A stretch of 64,000 nucleotides of DNA from Tubulanus polymorphus (lineage: Eukaryota > Nemertea > Palaeonemertea > Tubulaniformes > Tubulanidae). Location: NCBI RefSeq assembly GCF_964204645.1, contig NC_134029.1, positions 20,540,450-20,604,449 of the forward strand, given 5' to 3'. The position numbers were made by a program, and so were the translations under genes. The notes below the pieces were generated by a model. That model searched no databases and was not told the DNA's origin. It saw only the letters and a program-made list of their open reading frames with translations. Shown here one piece after another: positions 52,227-64,000 of the stretch (within the stretch, counting starts at the first letter, position 1; each line of letters begins with the position of its first letter).

Positions 52227-55192
52227 ATGTCGGATTCCGAAGAAGATTTTGCGAGTGCTGATGAAGGCGAAAATACCGAACGTGGACACAGAACGCGCAA
52301 GAACAGCGGCAGGTCGAAAAAATCGGGGTCATCGACGACGTCCCCTCCTAAATCGGCAACAACAGACCGTAAAGATGAAGAGGTGAAAGCGCCAATAGAA
52401 GTCGATTCAGTAAGTGGTAGTGAAGTAGTAGATGTTGTCTTAAATGAACCGCAATCTCAAGATATTCTTGATGAAAAGAATGAATCTCGTGAGCTTACAC
52501 CGACTAGAAACGTCGAACGGATGAAAGATGAGAGTCAACCGCTGGTAGATTCAGAAGCAGTAAGTCCGTGATGATATTGACAAAAATGTGTCGTATCTAA
52601 TTACTGTGATTTGCATCTCAGTAAAGCATATACATTTAATTTCAAACATTATATTTACAGGCATGTAATACCGATGGGGGTTGGACCTCTTCATTTGGAA
52701 ATTGGGGAAGTGCTTTTCTATCTACGGCAACGAAATCGATGTCTACCTTAACTCATTCAGTCGGTAAATAACATTCTAGATTATCATCTTGAAAAAAAGA
52801 ATCAACTTGAAATTTTTCAGTCGATAAATCTGATCCTTGGCTTTTAGAGGATGGTTTCCAGACGGTGCTAGATACTGTGGAGGCTACATTGGCCGTTCCT
52901 TCTCCAGAAGAAATGGCCGCGCAACAAGCGGCTGATGCTGCCAAAGAACACGATGCGGTGGAGGAAGAGGAGAAAGAAGGTGAAGAGAAGACTGATGAAA
53001 AGGGAGGAGGTTCAACAGTAGGAAGCTGGTTAGGTTGGGGAGCGGAAGGATTCTCAAATATCACTCACAAAGTCCAAGAAACGGTAAAGCAGTCGCAGAA
53101 AAATTACTGGCCAAAATGAAACCTCCTAAATAAAGCACTTATGATGATTTAATTGTTTTGATTTTTAGAGTAAAACGTTTGTACATGGGTCGCTTGATGT
53201 CTTAGAAGCTATTGGAAAGAAAACTGTCGATGCTTTAAAGGAGGGTGACCCCGGATTTCAGAAAACTAAAACAATGATGCATTCTGGAAGAAATAAACCA
53301 GTCCTATCAGAGGTAGGTACCTCTGTCTACATCATTGATGATTCCGTTAAATGGCTCAAGTATCTTATTACCACTTATTTCATATTCAGGTTCTCAGGGA
53401 AGCGAAGGAAACTGCGGAAAAGAATGCTGAGGCTGAAAAAGAATTCGAAGAATCAAGGAAGGCGAATTTCAGCGCTCAATTCGATGATGCACAAGGTACT
53501 ATTTAAATTCTAAGGCCAGAAGAAGGAAATTCTGTCTAATATAAGTACATATATAAAGCTGATATATCCATTACGTTGACCTCATATTCAGGTTTAGTGC
53601 ATCTGGAAGCTTTGGAAATGCTATCAAATGAAAGCGAAAGCAAAGTGCAGTCATTATTGTCAACGATGTCGGCCGACGTTTTAGAAAAACTTAAAACTGA
53701 ACTGATTCAAATCAAGGATCATTTTGAAATAGATGAAGTCGACGATGAAGGTAATTTTCTATGAGAAATGATCTCAGTACGTAGAGCCTTACCTTCTACT
53801 GAAAAAAGAAAAAGATATTAATTTATTCGTTTTTCACAGAGGAGACAGATGATCATGATTTTGTAAATTTGATTACCAATCATCTTAGTGACCTGCATAT
53901 CGAAGCATCACCCGATAAACTTCTCAAGGTAAAAAGCCTGTACCTCGCAGGGTTCATAGCAAGGCTCCAAAAATAAGTGCTTATTTTTTGAAAACATTTA
54001 GTAAAGCCCTTAAAAGTTACTTTTCACAAATATCAATAGGCAGCTTACTTTTGACTTCTGGCATCCCAAATTATGTTTTGGATAATCATATGTTATGGAC
54101 GAGTGGACAATCACGATGAGGGCCATGGTTTTCAATGCGTTACAGAAGACCATTCTTTTCTATTCTAAATTTTTCATGAGTGCTTGCTTATGCCTCAGCC
54201 TTACTACCATGAACCCTGTCTACGTCGATTCACCGGTTCACCATTTATATCGACAGTTCTTATTATAGTCTCAGTCAGACGGTCGAACACAGATAGAAAC
54301 GTGCAGCAACCTGACCGACGGCAAAGATATCCATCAACACGCAATCCAATCACTGGCTTTGATTACATCCCGCTCCGTCGAACAATTCCACAAAGCCGGA
54401 GAATTAATCCTTCTGCGTAAAAATCCGACTACCGATTTCAAAGTTCGCGCGCAAACAATATCAGAGTGAGTCGGAGACCTCGATTTTCGAATTTTGAAGT
54501 TTTTTTGCCTATTGTTATTCTATTATACCTGCGTTGATTTATGATTTTCAGTTTGACCAAAGTGATGTGTTCCGAAGTTGGAATTATATCGTCGAAATAT
54601 ACCGAAATCCTTAATTCAATTATTGTAAGTGCTGCTTATACAACGTACGTATCTGTAAACTCGTCATAGTCTGAGCACTCAACTGTGGGTATTTATATTT
54701 GTAGGAAAATGCCGAGGATAAAGATAGTATTAACCAGTACATTACGAATATCTATTTAGAGGTAAAGATTTATATCCATTCGGAAATAGCAGGGTCCGAT
54801 CTAAGGAATAAAAGCCACTTGCCTGTCTAGTACATCATAATCGGATTTAGTGCTTAGATCAGACCCTTAATAGCATATCAGGGTAGTTCATTGAAACGTG
54901 AGTAGGTATTAAAACAGTAAAGACCATCAGACTTGTGATGTGATCATTAAACACATATTCCTGATACTATCAAAACTTTTCCTTATTCTTTAGTTCTGAA
55001 ACTCATCCTCTAGGCTTCGTTTAAGCTTTGGTAATTACTATAGTTCCATAGACCAGATGGTGAAAAAATGATTAACAATATTCGTCTCTTTATATTCAGG
55101 CAACTAACAGCAGTACATACATTCAAGATGCATTCCAGTTGTTATTGCCAGTTTTACAACTAGCGGCAATTGAAATCCAGTCTGAAACTTAG
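52227..55192 (+). CDS. FAM114A2: FAM114A family protein (NOXP20-like)
   Basis: Eleven exons (52227-52559, 52661-52763, 52821-53083, 53169-53312, 53390-53495, 53592-53750, 53840-53928, 54269-54465, 54552-54624, 54705-54761, 55100-55192), all in phase, give 538 residues. The order is an acidic Ser-rich N-terminus (SDSEEDFASADEGE), a WG-rich block (GGWTSSFGNWGSAFLSTATK), DGFQTVLDTVEATLAVPSPEE, GSWLGWGAEGFSNITHKVQE, then the helical core HGSLDVLEAIGKKTVDALKE and LVHLEALEMLSNES typical of the family (DUF719). Vertebrates have FAM114A1 and FAM114A2; the single invertebrate gene is co-orthologous to both, so the number is a convention. Members are linked to Golgi/Rab2 and neuronal functions, but the molecular role is not settled. 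Confidence 0.92.
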
Positions 55193-55636
55193 CTCCATCC
55201 AAGAGATATCTGGTGAGAGAAGGAAATAATCAGAGCAGATTACTTAAAATATGAACGAATTCGATTACGTTTCACATTATTGGTCAGTCTTGCATTCCTT
55301 GATTTCGTGTATATACATGTAGATAATGAATTCAATATTTGGTTTGATTATATTATGGTTTCTTTCGAAGGTAAAGTTGATCTGAAAATATGTTACAAGC
55401 AAACTTATATCACCGTAATTACTGGTATAGGATGTTTTTTGAAGTGCAATGAAAATACTATCTCTACTGAGGGAATTTGAGACCGATATACGCGCTATTT
55501 GTGATTGGTTCTTTTATGATTATGTTGTAAAGTCTATTCTATTAAGCTTATTTTCAATACAAACAGTGCAGCGTAGCTCTGTTCTAACAGTTAGGTATAT
55601 CATAGACTATAGAAAAGTAGCTTATTGTTAGGCTAA

Positions 55637-55642
55637 AATAAA
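55637..55642 (+). terminator. Candidate polyadenylation signal of FAM114A
   Basis: AATAAA about 445 bp after the stop codon, with a second AATAAA at 55694. Which is used cannot be told. Confidence 0.4.
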
Positions 55643-56224
55643 GATGATACCTTGTTTCCCATACAAATCGAACGCTTCAATTTTGTAAACTGCAATAAAA
55701 TTTCTATCTGTAACTGCTGGGTTTGTTATGGTTAGCTTCATCATGATTTAAAAAAAAAGTTGTGTACAGGGTAAGTAGGCAGACGGCTGGGTCAACTTTT
55801 AAGCTCAGCAGTAATGAGAAACAAGGTATCAATTTTCTTAGCCTTATAGAGTAAATATATGAATTGATGTAAGCCATTTAAATGGTATTTGTGTGCCATA
55901 TGGCGGTTACATGTTAACTGTGAAATTAGATTTAAACTATTGATCAAACAATCGAAATAAATGTGATATCTATGAATACGTATAGTTGCTTAAGACTAAT
56001 GGTATCGGTTAGTCCTGCACATAGCTCAGTTGAAGCCAAATATAGGATTCAAATAATCCAGTTATTGAGAATTTAATTATCAGATCATGATGAAAACAGT
56101 TTAAAACTATAGATAGTTCTTCGAACATTTAGCTTGGTGGTAATAATTTGGTCAGTCTTATTAGACTTCTTATACCAATACATTTGAGAGGGCTTCAATA
56201 TCATTCTTACAGCAAATGCATTTA

Positions 56225-56437
56225 GGGGTCGTCCATTTATTACATACGCAAGGTCAACGTTTGCCACACGTAGATACTGATGATCTTTCTTTTAAAACAT
56301 TGAAAGTTATAAGCAAAGGTCTCTTGGGAAACATTAGCACCTACCCATGGAGGGGGCAAAAGCGTTCTGTACCGATGTGTACAAGGGGTGTATATGAATT
56401 CAGCAATGCTTTGTGTACATAATAAATGGATGTCCCC
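56225..56437. mobile_element. MITE with GGGGTCGTCC termini and TA target duplication
   Basis: 213 bp, left end GGGGTCGTCCATTTATTAC, right end GTACATAATAAATGGATGTCCCC; the arms match over about 27 bp with three or four mismatches. TA is present on both sides. Non-coding and non-autonomous. The superfamily is not certain from the ends alone. Confidence 0.78.
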
Positions 56438-56976
56438 TATAGATGAGTAAAATCAATGTTCTGTACCTGATCTGGACAGAATCCGATGTGTATCTTGTGA
56501 TAAATATGGGAAATACTAAGGTATAAATATGATGTTATAGGCTCAAGAGTAGACTGATAATTCTTCCAAATAAATGTATAGATATCTAGTCATATTTTAT
56601 CGTTGTCTATTGGTAGATGAGCCACACATTGCTGTTTGAATACTTATGATATCCGTGAAAGATACAGCAAAATGATCATCACCAAATATTTCGAAATCAA
56701 AATTTCAACAAATGAAAACTACTGCATTTATTATCAATCGCGTGTATCGTTTATTAACAATGGATTCAAAATCATATACAATCGATATTCATTTTCTAAG
56801 TACATGGAGGTTGGAGTTCTATGACTAGAATTCATAACAACGCACAGACATTCCACGCATGCATTTAAATTCGGACCGACACCAAAGATCTCCGAAGCAC
56901 AAGGAGCTTGGCACTCTCGGAAACAGAGATGATCCAAAACTTTCAAACTCATGTCTTCCGTATCTAAAGATCTCGT

Positions 56977-59704
<2,728 letters not shown>

Positions 59705-60104
59705 TTTTTCTGTGGAATTTTCATCAAAATTTGCAACCCGGAAGTAAAATAGGGGTGCTAGGACTGTTTCACAGACGGTAAAAGACTTCATTGAATTGGA
59801 TTGAAATTGCTGGGTAATCGGGTTCGAATCCCATATTTACATGCGCTAAGCGATTGATTCTACTATCGGAATTGTCCTGTAGGTGATGTGAAATGACAGA
59901 TGATGATCAACAAGGAAAACTAACAAAACAGAACTATGTAATTTCGAATTATTTCAAATTTACAATATATTTTACAAATAAATTTCAACAAATATCTATT
60001 CAATGAAACACTATTCCATCACGGTATCTATTCTATCCACATCACCACATAAGCCGGAGACACAAATAGCCCTCACTGGCCTCCATCTATCGTGATGACA
60101 ACGA
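59705..60104. other. Between ZNF330 start and CHCHD7 stop
   Basis: About 400 bp holding the ZNF330 promoter and the CHCHD7 3' UTR, both genes pointing left. No separate gene seen. Confidence 0.5.
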
Positions 60105-60407
60105 TCATACTCCCAACTTTGATTTTCGTATCGAATCTCTCTCTTCAGGGGGAGGTAAAGCGGGGTTTACACCGGCACGCCTTCGTTCCTTTGTTACTTG
60201 TGACCAAAAATCGCGACATTTTCTATAATTTAAAAAATGTAAGCTACATTTTTCGCGATCGTAACCGCTGTCACTCATGCATTTCATCGATAAGTTCTGT
60301 TCGCGCATGCACGGGTTCGTTTCAGCGTCTAGATTTTTTGTGGCTTTCTGAATACGTTGCTGTCTCTCCTCCTCGGTTTTCGATCGTTTGTCTTTATCAA
60401 TAAACAT
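60105..60407 (-). CDS. CHCHD7: CHCHD7 (Cox23-like) twin CX9C protein
   Basis: From the ATG at 60407 the frame gives 100 residues. Twin CX9C motifs lie at C33/C43 and C54/C64, with the family sequence NPCMREQNLSMKC and YDREKCSLHFLNYRKC, then FWSQVTKERRRAGVNP as in human CHCHD7. Twin CX9C proteins are imported into the mitochondrial intermembrane space and oxidised by the Mia40 pathway; yeast Cox23 is linked to cytochrome oxidase assembly. The exon is open further upstream to an acceptor at 60458, in the same frame. So either this ATG is the start and the region upstream is 5' UTR, or the exon is joined in frame to 61229-61552. The N-terminal 25 residues (MFIDKDKRSKTEEERQ) are not typical of CHCHD7. 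Confidence 0.85.
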   Translation of the reverse strand: MFIDKDKRSKTEEERQQRIQKATKNLDAETNPCMREQNLSMKCMSDSGYDREKCSLHFLNYRKCRDFWSQVTKERRRAGVNPALPPPEERDSIRKSKLGV

Positions 60408-61228
60408 TTTGAGTGCGTCTATGTATACTTTCAACGGCAGAGCGGGGCTGCATGTATCTGAAAATGATCGATGTGAAATTAAATAAACGACATAGATTGG
60501 CCCAGTCTGTCTTATAAGCCAACCAGATGTTGTTTTGCTTAGAACGAAACTGCCAGCATCTGATTAGCATAATATACACGGACTGGTGGCTGCAAGCAAC
60601 AACTTGTCCACCCAAGAAATCTTGGCCCTGCCCTTGGGCCATGGAATGAATGAAGTGCGGCAATTGTTGCTGGTGCAAGCTTCGGTAGAAGGTAGGCCTA
60701 ATCAAACCCTGGCAGGCAAATAACTGTTGTATCTGTAATTTTTTCGTTGGCGAAACCACTTCCGGCATTTTCTGTCAATTGCAGAGAGAGGGTGAAATTG
60801 TCCATTATGGGAATATCCCGGGCGTACATTGTCTGGATCTGGTAAGAAGTATACTACTGGTATTGGAGTACGAGATTGATCAGACATAAGAGATGGATTG
60901 CGTATTTACTCTGATCCGAGAGTGTATCTACTCCCTCCAGGCAACGTCGGGTTTCTGTTTCTGTATGATACATCGCTGCATCCAAATGTGGCTTAAATGT
61001 AACAGGAGAGAGAGATAAACTTTAGGCGCTGGTTTGTGAGATATTTTTAGCACAGACTGTCCAGAGAGAGGCTGGCTAGGGAATCTCTCAGAGGAATCGG
61101 TTGGTCTGGTAATGAAAAATAAATTGAGACTTCGACTGTCAGACTGACAGTAGTGTTCGCGAGTTGTTGTACTGACACCCAATTATTCATGAAGTTCTTA
61201 ATTACATAGTTAACAAACTGTAACTTAC

Positions 61229-61552
61229 AAATACTTTCAAGAAATGTCGGAATATCAATGGTTTTTTCTTCGGCTTTTTCCTTCACAGTCTTCGTCCTTG
61301 AGTTTCCTGATGATTTCGTAACCTTATCCCCACTTGCCAGATAACGCGCTTTATCCGTTCGTACGGAACCGTGTACGGATAACTCCGAAGGCCGCTCTTC
61401 GTACGCACCGGCGTAATTGGACGCACGGACAACATAAAACTCAATCGTTCCTTCCGAATTTCTGACGTAATGCGATATTTTGTTATATTCTTTTAAAAAG
61501 TGTTTCGAGGAGGGTGCGATTTCCCGCGAGGTACCGATATGAAAATTCTGAG
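61229..61552 (-). CDS. Possible upstream coding exon, unidentified, in frame with CHCHD7
   Basis: Open for 324 nt between an acceptor-like ATGTGTAG and a donor GTAAGT, ending in phase 1. The CHCHD7 exon begins in the matching phase, so splicing would give ...FLESI-Y-TCSPALPLKVYI...MFIDKDK. Codon use looks coding (SHYVRNSEGTIEFYVVRASN, then SVRTDKARYL), and I recognise no domain. It may be the 3' part of another gene, an alternative first exon of CHCHD7, or a true fusion. No upstream start exon was found. Confidence 0.35.
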
Positions 61553-62175
61553 CTACACATAGATTTTTTGAGAAATAAATTATTTCCAATTTTCACCGAT
61601 CCCAGTGTAAAAGGTCCGTACTGATATTTTGAGTATTGCTATTTTCAGAATCACTGACGGACCTTGCTTTAGTATTGCGGCACAAGAACAGATTATTGTT
61701 TTGAAATGCAGCGTTTTTGGGGGAGGTGAACGTCCGTCGGGCACAAAATGCTCAGTGCTTGGCCTCTAACTAAATTCAAATTTTGGTGGGCCTTGATAGA
61801 AAAGATCTTGACGGATATTAAACTGGTTTCCTTTTTAAGCAAACAACAACAGATTTTAATATTGTATATGCAGGTTTTTATTATATGCACCGCCCTGATG
61901 CCTGGGATACGGCACCAGCAGTTTGAATGACAAAACAGTTTGCATACAATGATTTGGGAAGCAGCAAAAATGACTGAAACTGACATCTATGCCTTTAAGT
62001 CCCGTGAGTACCCTTCGAAAGCTCTATCCATGTTCCGTACGAATAGCTTCGGAATTATCCGTACGAACAGCCACTTTCTAAGCGGGCTTGTATCATGTTC
62101 TAATCACAAAAATACAGGATGAACTGAATTCCGAATCCGGCGTCCTGGGGCCGAGCCCGGTGCATTGGCTGAAAG

Positions 62176-62197
62176 CGTATCGTTCTGGAACGATACG
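62176..62197. repeat. Near-perfect palindrome with pentamer repeats
   Basis: CGTATCGTTC-TG-GAACGATACG, a 10-bp perfect stem, followed to about 62240 by degenerate TATCG/TATTG pentamers. Confidence 0.85.
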
Positions 62198-63715
62198 TAT
62201 ATCGTATCGTATTGTATCGCATTGTATTGTATGGTGTCGGATTGAATACAAATGCTGCTTTGACTATATCATCAATGAGTAAAGTTCTATCGAAATGAAA
62301 TTTATCACAGAAGAATACGACATTTAACAACTATTTGATCATCAAAATATTTTATTCATGATTTTTCAATAAATAAAAACTTTCGTTAGTACACGCACTT
62401 GAAAATCATCTCACGATAACAGAGTTGAGTAGATTATAGTAAACTAGATAAAATATGATAAGAACTAATGTTATTTCTGATGAGATTCATGCAAATATTC
62501 CAAACTAACACGTTCAGGTTTCCATGGTAGCATATTGAGATACTTGCATTAGCAAGCGGGAACCAGCACCTGGTCTGCGGTTTAGTTTTGTGATTGGATA
62601 CACAGCCTATTGATTATGCAAGCTTGGGGGCACCAAAGGTTGGCCATGAAGTATCCAGACAATGAGTGCCAATAGTCAGGATACTATGGATTTCATAATA
62701 TTCCCTGGGATCACAGTAGAATCAATATAAAACCAGACTAATAACAGTTCTGACTACCATTGAATTTCTTATTGAATCTAGAATCGAACATCCAATTCAA
62801 ACTGTGGAATGGTCCTTAGAGTATAGTCTGGTGGTGAGCGTGCAAGGTAGTTTTCAAAATAAAGAAAAAGCAGAGAAAATCGAATAAATGAATCAAAAGC
62901 AGTCTTTTTTATTTCATTTCACAATAGTCTAAATGGCCAGCCATCACAGAGCAATATAAAACACGACTAAATGATTATCCAGTAAATTCAATATTTCGTA
63001 ACCTAAATAGAATCATTAAATTCAACAGATCAGTATTTCGGAAATTAACATAGGGGCTCTGAATAACTTCTTGACCAGCTTCCTAAAATACTAGATAATA
63101 ACAATTTGCATTTTTTAACTAGTTTGGAGCAATGAAATACACCCATTGCCACTGAAACCCCCTAGTCACCGCTAAAATTTCAGCAAAACTGTAACTTTTT
63201 AACCGCTCTGTTGTCATAAAAAAAGCTAAATGGCATAAATTGATTTTTAAAGTGATTTTTCAAACAATAACTAGAATTTTGCCATTTTAACCTTATACCT
63301 TATCAGCGTCCGATCTAAGCACTTGCCTGATTGCCCGTGACAAATATATATTTTCATTCGGACGTGTAGGTTATCATTATCACTTGTCTACCGGGTTAGA
63401 GCAATTTTATGTCTCAAAGTCTTTTTTCTCACTCGATACAACAGATGATTGTGCCACCAATCGGACTGCCTTTGTAGAGCAAGTTGATTTTCGAGGGGGC
63501 AAATTAAATTTCAGATATAAGGATATATTTCAGATATATTCAGGGCAAGTGGATTTTACTCCTTAGATCGAAGCCTGCCTATAAATCAGTTTTTTTTTAC
63601 AATGTTATATTAACATGCGATACATAAAAAGACGAATGTATACATTTTGAATAATCTAAAAGAACACTGTAAAATATGATAACCATGAAGCACATACGTT
63701 CAATGTATATAATAC

Positions 63716-63737
63716 CAGGGAAGTGTACACTTCCCTG
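63716..63737. repeat. Perfect 22-bp palindrome
   Basis: CAGGGAAGTGT-ACACTTCCCTG. An isolated palindrome; function unknown. It could be a protein-binding site or the remnant of a foldback element. Confidence 0.85.
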
Positions 63738-64000
63738 ATAATACACAGTAAACATTACTAAAAATGTTTCTATTCGATCGAAACAAGGAGGTGGGAGAGC
63801 CCCCCCTAATATGAATGACTAGAATATCAAGTCCCAGAGTTATATTACATATGAACTATGAACTATGAATTACACAACAACGAATGAAAACAGAGGTAAA
63901 TTACAATTTGTGTACAAATATAACACACAGCGGTTCCGTTTTTAAAGGTCGATTTTTAATGTTGTACATCGATTTTCATATGAGTTCATTCGGATACAAA

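Larger units (their letters stand above)
55193..56976. other. Intergenic region between convergent FAM114A and ZNF330
   Basis: Holds the 3' UTRs of both genes and one MITE (listed). The remaining AT-rich sequence has only short, unsupported frames. Confidence 0.5.
61553..64000. other. Right-end region without a supported gene
   Basis: AT-rich sequence with short frames only. It contains the two palindromes listed below. A stretch near 62574-62603 (GCGGTTTAGTTTTGTGATTG) resembles 42308-42340 near CFAP97, so dispersed repeats are present. The 3' UTR of a gene beyond the edge could lie here but cannot be shown. Confidence 0.4.

Noticed and set aside
53960-53990. Near-palindrome AAAAATAAG-TG-CTTATTTTT in a FAM114A intron
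   Set aside because: Short, AT-only stem of the kind expected by chance in AT-rich introns.

Overview
This is a window from an animal nuclear genome, most likely a marine spiralian-type invertebrate (inference). It is AT-rich, its genes are split by GT-AG introns, and the recognisable proteins are bilaterian orthologues: a Nup54-like nucleoporin, DHRSX, CFAP97, ZMAT2, FAM114A, ZNF330/NOA36 and CHCHD7. A BRICHOS-domain prepropeptide is also present. I see no bacterial, phage, CRISPR or viral coding feature, and no intact transposase or reverse transcriptase.

Region 1 (1-2180) holds the first coding exon of an FG nucleoporin on the minus strand, then a direct duplication of about 535 bp (831-1365 and 1642-2180). 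The second copy is fused to the edge of a large tandem array.

Region 2 (about 2176-29955) is that array. It has five units with periods of 7,064, 4,474, 6,542 and 4,037 bp plus a truncated last unit. Long units carrying an uninterrupted CTG tract alternate with short units lacking it, so the real period is a two-unit higher-order repeat of about 10.6-11.5 kb. Each unit contains a roughly 3 kb foldback-like block with inverted arms, two G-rich minisatellites, a CCATGGACC-type minisatellite, a TATA box, and a string of short exon-like segments with good splice signals and stops in all frames. A 50-bp minisatellite closes the complete units. It reads best as a tandem array of non-coding, possibly transcribed units.

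Region 3 (about 29956-34855) is repeat-rich: a 347-bp palindromic MITE, 31 exact-length copies of a 56-bp satellite, a small MITE-like element, and a 33-bp minisatellite of about 23 copies.

Region 4 (34856-61552) is gene-dense. In order: a secreted BRICHOS precursor with a furin site and a cationic, disulfide-capable C-terminal peptide (+); DHRSX (+); CFAP97 (-); an unrecognised nuclear protein with an HMG-box-like N-terminus (+); ZMAT2 (-); FAM114A (+); ZNF330 (-); and CHCHD7 (-), possibly spliced in frame to an unidentified upstream exon. CFAP97 and the HMG-like gene are head to head, as are ZMAT2 and FAM114A. FAM114A and ZNF330 converge. Several MITEs sit in introns and intergenic DNA.

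The last 2.4 kb holds no gene I can support, only two perfect or near-perfect palindromes. The genes do not form one pathway. The items most worth follow-up are the BRICHOS precursor and the higher-order array.
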